Source: Henckelia pumila (Eukaryota > Streptophyta > Magnoliopsida > Lamiales > Gesneriaceae). From it: 64,000 nt of DNA. Shown in pieces: positions 22,301 to 32,751 of the stretch. A program made the translations under genes and the position numbers. Each line of letters begins with the position of its first letter. The stretch's first letter is position 1. Under the pieces are notes generated by a model, which searched no databases, was not told the DNA's origin, and saw only the letters and a list, made by a program, of their open reading frames with translations. The DNA lies in contig NC_133122.1 of the NCBI RefSeq assembly GCF_033568475.1, forward strand, positions 113,786,289 to 113,850,288, written 5' to 3'.

Positions 22301-23902
22301 AGATCCACATGCCTAGCAGTAACCCAAAGGTTAATACTTATCTACTCAAGGTACACACTCATCAAGGAAATCCCTCCATGACTGGTTCCCATAGCAGAAC
22401 ACTCAAACTATATCTCTGGCACACTAGACGATATCGAACCATCGATATCAAACCTGATATCTAATCCAAGGTCATACCTCGTCGTGACTGCTACCAAATC
22501 CCTAGACTGAGTAGCCTTCCCACCGCCATCTCCTGAAGCACATGGCTCCCAGGTAACCTCTGAAGTACAAGGACTCCCAGAGTAATACTGGCATAGGGTC
22601 GCGCCTCATCACGTCTAGTCCTGGTCATAGTCCACAACTCTCGGCATATACTGGACCTGGTATCCCGATGAAAACCCATCATCACAAGCCTCAACCTAAC
22701 AAAGGTCAGTCAGCCTACTGTTCCAAGAAACAACCTAGAACAAAGCCCAAATGTTCTAAACCGAACAATACCCTTAATGCCTCCAGATGAATCCACTCAT
22801 CGCTGGCACTAACATAGTCCACCGACTAACTAGGTCAATCCTAGGAAAACGCCTAGACTAACCGCAAGTCACACTGTCACAGTTGGCCCACTCAAATCCC
22901 ATGAGCTGCAATAGTTGAACGCTAATCAACTAAACCCAAGCCAAACTTCCGCACAATCATGCAATCATCCACGAATTGCTGGATAAATAAAACATGTATC
23001 ACTTATTTCAAGTTATGTACAATTCTCTTTATTACAATCTCATGTAATACATACAGTATTCAAAATACAATGAAATGTACAATCGAACTTGAAATGATAC
23101 AACCAAAGTATGATGGTTCATTACAACTGAAATACTGTTTATAACTACAATGATACAATATTTAAATCATCGTACTAGTCTTCGTTTCTTGAGCATGAAG
23201 CTTCTAGTCGACACACGCATCGATACAAGCATACTCCCGACCAAGTCTCTCTACATGTCCTCCTACGAAGAACTCCGGAAAAATGGCTCGTGATAGCTAA
23301 CCAGCTATGCTCTGCGTCAGTGCATGTCAGTCGACCCCTTCTGCTCACGATCTACCATCAGCATTCTTCTTGTATTCATATCATGCTTTTGAACATGAAG
23401 TTTCCCGTGTGCCCATCGAACGCATCGATATCAGCATATCGGCAAAACCATGTACTGCATGAGGTTAAAGACTACGCTCGAAACCTGTCATGCCTTAGGC
23501 ACTCGAGGCATTCCCTGGTAAAGGTCTATCTGACAATCTTTCCAACTACTAGTGGAGAATCTTCAGAGTAGTGTCATCATGGTAATGACTGTACAGATGC
23601 AAGCATCAAGTAAGTCCCCACCAATCCTCTACCACTGACTCTGGCATCCGGTACTCGATCCAAAATTAGGATCCACATGAGTAGAAATCTTGAAAACTCG
23701 GACACGATCCATCACTCCTGTCCGCACTTGCTGGTATCCTATAAGACAAATCTTCAGAAATCTTGCCGATGATGATAGTCTCTGGGCAAACTAATTGCCG
23801 CATCATCACTTCTTCCAAGGTCTCATTCATCCTATAAGGATAATCCAAAGTCTCATTACTATATCGCAAGTCTCTTGCATGCATATGCTCTGATACCAAA
23901 AA
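19397..23902 (-). other. Element C interior, 4.5 kb without recognisable genes
   Basis: Every frame is short; the longest (20087-20605, plus strand, 172 codons) resembles nothing I know and opposes the element's sense. Composition is skewed: the plus strand is visibly poor in G and rich in C, A and T. A minus-strand polypurine tract (AAGGGGGGGATAA) lies at about 19397-19410. The primer site is at the other end. Confidence 0.78.
23887..23898 (-). other. Element C primer binding site (initiator tRNA-Met)
   Basis: Minus strand TGGTATCAGAGC, four bases from the 5' LTR. This fixes the element's orientation. Confidence 0.92.
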
Positions 23903-24923
23903 TGTAGTGACCCTACCCGGATCCACTAGCTAATCAGAGTTAAGAGCATAATTAAACATGCATTAAATAAATCGCTGCGGAAGACTTAAATAAAAACAGA
24001 CCGTCAGAATATAACCGGTTAAACCAATTCGATTTATACAACCAAATTGAATAAATAGCCTAAAGGCAAAACCTACAGCTAATCCTGCTGTCTTCACTGG
24101 TCACTGGCTACTCCAAGCTCCTGGTGCTCAATCCTGCACCTACACCTGCCCCGTCGAATTGGGTGTCCAGATACACATAAAATACTGGACGTGAGCTCTA
24201 AGCTCAATACGAAAGCACTGGGTAAAACATAAAAATATGATGCATGCAAATGATAGGGTATCCATATCTGGGATAACTGTGTATAACTGCTCAATAATGG
24301 CGCCTAGGACATGAGTGGTACAACCCGGGGAGCAAACCCTGCATACACTGCTCATTCCTACAGGACGTGGACTGTGTCCCCAGATGCTAATCACCCATGA
24401 CCCGTCAGTCACTAGGCAATAGACATCACCTGTCCAGACAGGGCTGAGCGGCCCTACATGGCTCATCTCACAAGATGGACAGACACAATATGATAAGCAC
24501 ATGCTGCATAATAATATGACACACAAATGCAACATATAAGCATGCAAAACCCGCTGGCTATCTCAGTCTGTACTTACATACCTTACTACAGGCAGTCCTA
24601 GCAGTCCCACTTTAGGTTCCAAGCCTATATCAGCTCTACAATGCAAATACCCATGCATCAATAATTAAGCTCTAAAAGCCTTAACTAAGCTATTGCATAC
24701 TCCTAAATAATTTAAGGAGACCATAGCTATACCTGCGTCCGTCGTCAGCTCGCTGATGACAATTCCCTCAAAATTAGGCCACAGCTCCGTTACGACGCCT
24801 GGATCGCTATGCCACTTCCGGATTCCCAATAGGATGCCTAGATCTCCCTAGATCTGAGTTAGTAGGCTTAGGAATCAGAGAGAAGAGAGGGAAAGGTGCA
24901 TTTGAAAATAAAATCTTGGCCCC

Positions 24924-24932
24924 CTATTTATA
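24924..24932 (-). promoter_or_regulatory. TATA box in element C 5' LTR
   Basis: TATAAATAG on the minus strand, present in both LTRs. The repeat array lies directly upstream, as an enhancer would in U3. Confidence 0.68.
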
Positions 24933-24937
24933 GACGG

Positions 24938-25195
24938 AGTTCGGAGCCTCCGAACCCGGTTCGGAACGTCCGAACACGATCGGAACCTTCGATCCCATCT
25001 TCGGAGCGTCCGATCGCCCAATATTACGTTAGCCATGACGTCACTTTGCTGACATCAGCAATGACACGTGCCCTGGTCCCGATCGGAACGTCCGATCTCA
25101 CCGACGGAGCTTCCGATCTCGATCGGAGCCTCCGATCCGAGTTCGGATCCTCCGATCTTTGGTTCGGATCCTCCGATCCATCTGAACCCTCGAAA
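24938..25195 (-). repeat. TCCGATC-type repeat array in element C 5' LTR
   Basis: About ten copies of short words of the form TCGGA(N)4-6TCCGA, such as GATCGGAGCCTCCGATC, each partly palindromic. The matching array in the 3' LTR (about 19010-19215) has one fewer unit (GAGCCTCCGAACCCGGTTCG missing). Confidence 0.85.
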
Positions 25196-25343
25196 CCTTC
25201 CCGATCATTTTTGAGTGCCCTGAATCCATTTCTGGACTCCGTTAACCTTTTTGGAATTTCTTTAATCATGTTTTACTTAATCTAAACATGATTACACAGT
25301 TAATATACTCATTAATCGTCAATTCTGGATACGGGTTACTACA

Positions 25344-25690
25344 TGGACATTGAAGCGGATCATGGTGCTCCGCTGATTTTTGGACGCCCGTTTTTGGCTA
25401 CTGCTAATGCCAAAATAGATGTCAAGAAGGGTGAATTATCGATGGATGTGGAGTACGAACGAGTGGTCTTCAACTTATTCACAAAAGCACCCACTCCACC
25501 CATTGAAGAATTGTGCTTAATTGAACCGGTTGTGAAGTTTGAGAGCTGTCCAAGAGCTGATTTTGAGGTTGAATCAAAGAGTAAAGCGCCAAGTTCATCA
25601 ACAAAGAAAGCTACGAAGAACAAGAAAGCAAAATTTAAAAGGCGGTTCATGGAATTTATTTGGCGAGTGAAAGAGAAAGGGAAGACTTAA
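25344..25690 (+). pseudogene. Element E protease, second part
   Basis: Continues the protease after element C in the same frame: IEADHGAPLIFGRPFLATAN, KIDVKKGELSMDV, then a basic tail (KATKNKKAKFKRRFMEF) ending at a TAA. In complete Athila elements RT, RNase H and integrase come after this point. Here the tail goes straight into downstream sequence, so about 3 kb of pol was lost before or after insertion. Confidence 0.9.
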
Positions 25691-27215
25691 CACCGGTGAA
25701 AGTCGGGCTGACGACTCTAAACCAAGCGCTACTTGGGAGGAAACCCAAGCATTTTATTTTATTTGCTTTTATTTTCAGTTTATTTAATTTTTGTTATTTA
25801 GTTGTTTTAAGTTTTTTTTTATTTTCAATTTTTGAGCTTAATTTTTCTTAATTTTCAGGCTCCAGAAATCTCATTTTCGAGCAGACGGCGCGCCCGCCCT
25901 ATGAAATTGAGCACCCGCTCCATACCCTGAAGAAATTTGCGAGCACTAGGCGCGCCCGCACCACTCCATTCGAGCGCCTGCGCCTCCCCTTCGTTGCACT
26001 GATGCACGAACAACGCTACACCTTGCGCCATCGCACTACTGAACAACGCCACATCTAGCGCAAACAAGCTCCAACTGCGCCTCCCATAAGCGCTATCGTG
26101 CTCCAGCCCTTCTCTATCTTGCGCTAACGCGCTTCTAGACTCCCCATCAGCGCAGCACCATTAGCGCAACACCTTGCGCAGAAGACAATCCATCAGCGCT
26201 TAACGTAGCGCTATCGCACCTCCTCTATAACCCATTTCCTTGCGCTATTGCGCTACTCCACAACCCTCAATAGCGCACCATGCTCGAGCCTCCATGCAGC
26301 AACACCTCCATGTGCTTCACCACCTTTCCCTACCTTGCGCCAACAACTCTCATTTGAACAATTCCATGCGCAAACAATCTTCCCCGTTAGCGCAGCAGAA
26401 GAGAAAACGCGCAAGAAACTCTACGCAATCGAGATTTCCCGCGGTCCACTAGCCAGCTCCTTCACCTTGTGCATGCCAGATCCTCAACCGTGCCTCCTCT
26501 TGAGCAAATGCGCAAGAAAACCTGCTTCATTATGGGCACTTGCAAGCCACAGCAGCAAACAATCCCACCTGCTCATTACCATGCACAGCATGCACTTCAA
26601 ACAGCCTCTCCAAGGCTCACTTCTATGCTGCATCGAGTTCCTACAGCCACATCTCCTATGCGCACTCATTGTTTTCTTTCTTCCTCTATACATTCCAGCG
26701 CTATATATTGTCTTGCATTCTTTGAGCTTTATGTTTGTGTTTTATTCGTGTGCATGTATTTTTTTCAGGATAAATTGGATGTTCACTCGTGTATCTCTAG
26801 CACCTCTTCAATGGTTTAGCGGCTGCGAGTTATTTTACTGGAAATTTTGATAATACCGAGTACTGATGCTCGGTGTCGAAGGTACGTGTCCCTTAATTTC
26901 TTTTTCTTGTTTGTTTTTAATCATAAGGGACAATGATTTTATTAAGTTTGGGGGGATGAATCATTTTGTTTGAATTAGTTGTTTGGTTGGTAGTTGATTA
27001 GTTAAGTGTTTTGGTTGGTAGTTGATTAGTTAAGTGTTTTATTGTGCTTCATAGATAAAATTTTTGTTGAGTTTATTTGTTGTTTTTGTTGAGTTGAGTT
27101 GAAAAGAAGTCAAGAAAGAAATGGATGCATGGCTGAAAAATATTTTTTTTGTACTATAACTGAAAACCATAATTGTCTACCTATTTGACAAATATTTTTG
27201 AAAAAATGGAACCAA
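25691..27215 (+). other. Element E 3' internal region, no supported gene
   Basis: Begins with GTCGGGCTGACGACTC and the GGGAGGAAACCCAAG block that follows pol in Athila elements. From 25880 to 26440 it is unusually rich in GCGC words, and 25950-25985 nearly repeats an LTR segment (14747-14780). Long overlapping frames at 26240-26850 in two or three phases show no family resemblance; a degraded env-like frame is possible but not shown. The rest to 27215 is T-rich non-coding. Confidence 0.7.
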
Positions 27216-27220
27216 GTGGA

Positions 27221-29116
27221 TGTTGGAACATGCGTTCTCTGATCACACGGATGTGATACCCGGAGCAGCGGAAGTTTAAAAATTTTATTTTTCGATATGG
27301 AACGATTCCATATCGTGGGTATCAAATCCAAACGATTAAAATCTTGCAAGTAAAAATAAAAATCACAATTAAATATTTTTACCTCTTCAAGAAATGGCTT
27401 GCTTAGTGGACTCCAACAGATTTAATCTGCTCTTGTTGTAAATCCCGGGAACCGATGACTCGTTTGATCAATCTCCGGAATTAGGTCCACGAACAGAAAA
27501 CTAAAGCCTTCTGATTGATTGCACTAGAAATCAATTAGATGTTTATCTTAGAGATTAAGCAGATTTGATCTGTCAATTCAGAAAGTGACTTTTCAAAAAA
27601 ATCACAGACTGAATTTTCTCAAAAAGGGAGAGAGGATTTTCGAAAAACCCTCCTTTTATTTTATGTGATTTTCGAAAATACCAAGTAGGAATTAATGTAG
27701 TGTTTTCGAAAACTTCACATGTATTATATATAATTTCTAGACTGGATTAAGTTATAATTGTATTAGGACACTAACTCCTTAAGACCCACAATCCATAACT
27801 TAAGCCCAACAAGCCAAGCCCGTTATTATAGAAATTAATATAAAATTCATCATGACTCCGATTGATAAACCGATTTCACCAATGTGCATAGAAACCATTT
27901 CTGCACCTTTTAAAGTCAAGATAATTTTTCTGAATCCGAATTCAGTGATTTCCAAAAATGTCCATCCCTATGTCATTTTAGGAAATTCCACTCCCTTTAG
28001 TTAAGAAGTCCAACTTCTCTTTCATTAAATTTAACTCTTTAAATTTAACTATCTCAACGGGGTTTAGTAATCCATTACTTGTGTGACCCTCAATGGTTCA
28101 GGGATACAGCTAGCCGTGGGCTCACAACTCCTTGTGACTTGAAACAACAATTTCCGACTTACCCATCGAATCATGGTAAGAGCGTCTAGCAACATCGCCC
28201 CATGATTCCTTAGGTATCACTGATAGTGCCTGCAAGAACCAGTAAGTTTTGGTTAGCGTACAGTACAGTCCCTTCATCCATATATCCCGATCGAATCAAC
28301 AACCATTGGTACATCGAGAGTCGTTCGAGATTTGATAACTATGCAATGAATCTTGAAGATCAAACAGTGACATCGCATGTGCTACTAGGAAACCAAGTAA
28401 CCTAAAGCACATCATGTACTCTGGCCAAAGATTTGTCACACTAATATCTCCTCAAATCGCATAGGATATCCACACTCCCAAGCATGTGGTGAATCCTTGA
28501 CAACAAAGCATCGAATCCTATATGTGTCATAACTGTACCCAATCCCGACACCTGATGACCCCTTAGAGTCGGTAAACGAGTCAAAGTACAGTACTAGCAT
28601 ATAGAGTCTCAATGATGTTTCAAGTAGTAAGGACTAATGGTGTACAACCAAAACCGCGGACTTATCCACTCAAATAATAATAACCACTTGGAAAGTCCGA
28701 ATAGGGTAGTTCGATCATTCATCATATGAATATCCATTTGCATGCTTTGAACATCTCCATGTCCATTACCAATGAAACGTGGTACTTGGCATCACAAATG
28801 CTAGTCTCAATCTCAAGCGATCCTTATCCTTATTAGCGAACGACTCAATTGACTAGGAACTGTTTAGAATATACAGTGACTATAAGATGTGTTTCATAAT
28901 AGTGTTCTCTCTTTATTCACTATCTCATCTTACTTACACTATAGTATATTCAAGGTCTTTATCAAAACAACAATAGTATATCACAATATAACAATATGAA
29001 GAAAGATAAAGAAAATTCCATTAATGAATGTAAATTATATTAAATAAAGATTGTTTATACGTAGAGTCATAAAAGTCCTTAGCCACAAGTTGGCTAACAG
29101 AGCACCCACTCTTTTA
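27221..29116 (-). mobile_element. Solo LTR S, same copia family as D
   Basis: 1896 bases aligning along its length with the LTR at 55389-57232 (TGTTGGAA at the left, CACCCACTCTTTTA at the right, where the last CA became TA). It is flanked by GTGGA at 27216-27220 and 29117-29121. No internal region remains, which is the usual product of recombination between the two LTRs of one element. It is more diverged from D than D is from D', so it is an older insertion. Confidence 0.93.
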
Positions 29117-29121
29117 GTGGA

Positions 29122-30411
29122 TGAACAATTTCCTATATATTCTGTGATTAATACTTGAATCTGATTTTTGAGAAATACAGACATAGATATGATTGAGACA
29201 TTGTTTGAATTTTTGGGCCTAATTTTTATTGAATTAATTTATCCTTAGTAGCCCATTTGAGCCTACACGTATATGAGTACTTTGAGGTATAGAAAAATTT
29301 GAATTTGTTGAAAAAAATCATCGTTTACTGCTGATGATTAATCTTTTCTTCACTGATTGGAATTTTTATGATTTAATTGTGGATTGATACTTGTATAGAA
29401 CTAGTTCGAACACTCTTCGAGGCGAAATACGGGCAAAACTGTGATTAGAAATGATTTAGGCAATTTTTCTGAATTCGTTTGAGCCTTTCAAGCTACCTAT
29501 TTATATATTTTATCCCTAGTACCTTGTTTGAACTTTATTGAAAATCGAATGACATGCGTGTAAACGTGTGATTAAACCCCCATTCGTCATTATTTTCAAG
29601 GTCCTACATTGACTACCTGAATAGCCTAAACACTAATTCCTACCTTTAAGGGAGTAATTTGAATGCTAAAATGTTATATTCTCCTAGTTTTATTTGTGAA
29701 AAATGGAATTGTGTGGTGGATGAATTGAAAAGAAAAAGGTAGTAGAGAAAAAAAAACGTGGTTGAAAAGTTATGAAAAAATTGGTGGTTGAAAGAGTTGT
29801 GAAAAAGAAGTTATGAAAAAATTTGTGGTTGAAAAAGTTGTGAAAAAAGTTGTTGGTATAAAAAGAAAAAAGATGAGAAAAAAATTGAAAAATCATTGAA
29901 GTGAAGAAAAAAAGTGTAAATTTGTGAATGAAAGGAGTTGAAATTAGATCATAAGTATCATTTACTCCTTATTTTGAAAATTATCCTTCATTTGTAGCCA
30001 TAAGCCAGACCTTACATTATAAGCTAATTAAGTCCTATTGACCGAGTCTCAGTTGCCCAATATACTAGTGGAGAAGAGTTGCGAGAATTTAGCCTATGGA
30101 CTATTGATTGATGCTTTTAATGATTATAAAATTTGATTGAAACACGCACACACTCTTATTCTTTGAATTTACCTATTTGTGAGTGTTTTTGATTAATATC
30201 CTATATTTGATCCTATTCTACCCTGAAAAGTCCTCATGATCTATGAATGTGTGAATTAAACTTGGATAATGGTATTTTGAACGTGAGTTGCGGAGATTGG
30301 GAGTTTATGCGGTTATTTTGATTATGATTAAAACTTTCAAGTGTTAGTTGGGTGTGACATGATTGAATTTGAATTTTTTGAAATCATTGCTAAGGTCATT
30401 GATCCATAATA
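29122..30411 (+). other. Element E 3' internal region, second part, no gene
   Basis: AT-rich non-coding Athila sequence after solo LTR S. It includes a GAAAAAGTTGTG-type purine repeat at 29730-29900. The stretch near 30045-30100 matches the complement of 62950-63013 in Athila F, confirming that it is shared Athila 3' sequence. Confidence 0.8.
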
Positions 30412-30424
30412 TTTTTTTTTTTTT

Positions 30425-31389
30425 AAAAAAAACACCGCCGGGAGCGGGGGGTTAGGCAGACCCCTACCTGTATATAAACATAAAAAAGCGATACAAATAA
30501 AACCTAACGGAGGAGGGGGACTAGGCCAAGACCTCCCCAAAAGGCTATACAAAGGTAATAAGAACATCAGAACAGCTAGGGTATCGAAATATACAACCAA
30601 AGCATCCCTAGGAAATAAGTATAAACAAATAACATCAAAGATAGCTAACTAAATCAACGTCAGCAGGCATCCTGAGCAGCAAAAGCTAGAAGAGAGCCAC
30701 AGCTCGGCCCAGCAAAATCAAAAACGGACACTGAGGCGCGAAGAGTGGCTGGTATCAGCCTGTGCAGTAAAACCTAGAGGAGATCCACAACTCCAGGCCA
30801 GCAAAATCAAATCCGATACTAAAGCGCGAAAAGAGGCTGGCACCATCCAGAGCTGAACAACAGATCAAAGCTATGCAAGAAATATGCCAAAAGTCATGAT
30901 CAGCTGGGAAGTCACTATACATAGGCCGCGAGGAAAAAGAGGAGCGATCGCAAACCAGCAGACCCAGAGCAAAAAAGCAGGAGAATGGCGAAGGAAACTC
31001 AAGCCATAACATAACTCCCAAGAAGACTGGAAATCCAAAAAGCGAGGGGCACGAGAGACCGCCCACAAAACATCCAAACAACAGCAAGAACCAGGCAAGG
31101 GAAAGCACAGAGAACGCCTGATGATCCATCACCCTGAAGAAAGCAAAGCAAGCGACAGGGGAACAAACTAACTCCAAAAACTCCGGAAAAGGGCCGGAGA
31201 GCTGTACCTGCAAAGAAAAATAAATAGCTACATATATCTAAATCTAGGATGACCTAGACCAAAAAGGAGAGCAAACAAAAAAAAAGAAAGCCCAAGAGAA
31301 ACGGCTATAAGCGAGCGTGAGGCTCTAAGAAAACCTAGATCTAAGGTAAGGAAGCCCGGAAGAGTCAGAACGGGCCAACGCAGCGATGG
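30425..31389 (-). other. LINE 3' untranslated region
   Basis: Between the end of RNase H and the poly(A) tail. Short frames on both strands have no family resemblance. The last 100 bases are GC-rich with runs of G/C typical of plant L1 3' ends. Confidence 0.75.
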
Positions 31390-32650
31390 GAGTGGTTAAA
31401 GAAACACCAATCTCCAACAAACACTGCCTATGATCATGAGCCTACCGCGCCAACGCATCCGCAACCAAATTCCCTTCCCGATAGATATGCGAGAAATGAA
31501 CCGGCCTATTCCGCACCAAAACACGCGTCCTCGAAACAATATGGTCCAAATCCCAACGGCACCTCCGAGATATAAGAATCTGAATAGCAATCTGGGAATC
31601 AGTTTCAATCCAAAGGGGAAAAAGGCTAAGGTCAGAACAGAGAAGAATACCCCTCCAAATCGCCCAGAGTTCTGCACGGACATTGGACCCCAAACAAATG
31701 AACTCACTAAAAAACGCCAAGACCCTACCAGAAGAATCCCGGACAACCCCCCCCCCCCACAGACGACTCACCCGGGTTACCTCTCGAGCTCCCATCCACA
31801 TTGAGCTTGAAGGACCCAGGTGGAGGCCTCAACCAACGGACGATCGCAGTCTTGTGAATCCGTTGGAGGCCGACCGAGATGCCCATCTTCCTCGCAGCCT
31901 GCAAAGCCCCCAGCCAAAGACGGGGCTTGATAACAGTTGCGGAATGAGCAAGTCTCAAATAAGACAAAATTTGGAACTTAACCTTCTCCGCAGAGTAGGG
32001 TAAGTGACGGTGCTTAGTATCATTGCGTGCAGTCCATAGGAACCAAAGCACGACAAAAGGAATGAATTCCCTCACATTACCCCCCGGAGACCACTCGCGA
32101 CCCCTTTTCCAAGCACTGAGAAACAGACTGAAGTTCTTAGTGGCAGAGATGCGAACTCTAAAGATAGCCCCAAAGAAATGCCACACAGAGCGGGCGATGG
32201 GACCGTCGATGAAAATGTGAGTAAATGTCTCCGACATCTCACAGCACTGGCACTTGGACACAAGGGAGAAACCCCGCTGTTGGAGCACCTCATCCACAGG
32301 CAACCACCGATGCCAAAACCTCCACAGAAAGAAGGACATGGTGGGCCTCATCCAGCGACCCCAACAGGGAGTAAAGATATCCGAGACCGAGCCTCTCGGT
32401 CTGACCTGCTCCCAAGCAGATCTCACAGAAAAGGCACCATCGGTGCTGTGGATCCAGATAGTCGCATCCGGTTCATCCACCAAAACAGGAATCTGAACGA
32501 TCTCCTCCGCCACCGAGGGAGCGACGACAGCGCAAAGGAGATCAAAATCCCAGTCTCCCTCCAAAAGGAAGCTGAAAACACACACACACCGATCCCTTCT
32601 GACATTACACCTGCTCGACAAAGGGGCATCACCCAACCAGTGAGTGAGCT
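31390..32650 (-). pseudogene. LINE RT C-terminus (zf-RVT) and RNase H
   Basis: Minus-strand frame from about 32650. The zf-RVT region reads WIHSTDGAFSVRSAWEQV, FFLWRFWHRWLPVDEVLQQR and CQCCEMSETFTHIFIDG. RNase H starts FKLNVDGSSRGNPGESSVGG (first Asp). The frame is broken in a run of ten C at 31748-31757 and resumes as GGVVRDSSGRVLAFF, with RAELWAIWRG (Glu), WIETDSQIAI (Asp) and EGNLVADALA (Asp). The four catalytic acids of RNase H are all present. The palm of RT and the endonuclease are missing through 5' truncation. Confidence 0.88.
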
Positions 32651-32737
32651 CATTCTTGACTAGTCTTTTTAGTTTTGGTGATTTGAGTTTTTTATAATTT
32701 GTTTTGAATAGTTTTTCTCGGGACTAGCAAAAGTCTA

Positions 32738-32751
32738 AGTTTGGGGGTATT
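32738..32751 (+). other. Element E polypurine tract
   Basis: AGTTTGGGGGTATT abuts the 3' LTR. Athila F has the matching complement AATACCACCAAACTT next to its LTR at 62551. Confidence 0.85.

Larger units (their letters stand above)
17890..25343 (-). mobile_element. Element C: LTR element with no recognisable genes (LARD-like)
   Basis: 7.45 kb flanked by TGGAC (17885-17889 and 25344-25348) inside the protease of E. LTRs of 1507 and 1441 bases bound a 4.5-kb interior. On the minus strand there is an initiator-Met primer site, a polypurine tract and, next to it, TTTCGAGGATGAAAT, like the Ty3 elements here. I could read no gag or pol motif in any frame of the interior. This fits a large retrotransposon derivative moved by a partner element, probably of the Tekay type. 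Confidence 0.9.
23903..25343 (-). repeat. Element C 5' LTR
   Basis: 1441 bases matching 17890-19396 apart from the indels described there. The TATA box TATAAATAG is at 24924-24932 on the minus strand, and the TCCGA-type array occupies about 24938-25195. Confidence 0.95.
30412..32652 (-). mobile_element. 5'-truncated L1-type LINE
   Basis: A poly(A) tail appears as a T run at 30412-30424, followed by the complement of a 3' end GGTGTTTTTTTT common in plant LINEs. About 2.2 kb remain: 3' untranslated region (30425-31390), RNase H, and the zinc-binding end of RT. The 5' limit at about 32652 is set by comparison with Athila F, whose uninterrupted complement joins CCATAGTATTT to CTTGAT. I see no clear TSD beyond ATT. 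Confidence 0.88.

Noticed and set aside
26240..26850. Overlapping frames of 60-200 codons, possible Athila env-like protein
   Set aside because: Open in two to three frames at once, no signal peptide or family resemblance I can defend, and codon content follows the local C/T-rich composition. An env remnant remains possible but unsupported.
29690..29896. Phe-rich minus-strand frame (FFHNFF repeats)
   Set aside because: A purine repeat GAAAAAGTTGTG read from the opposite strand; low complexity.
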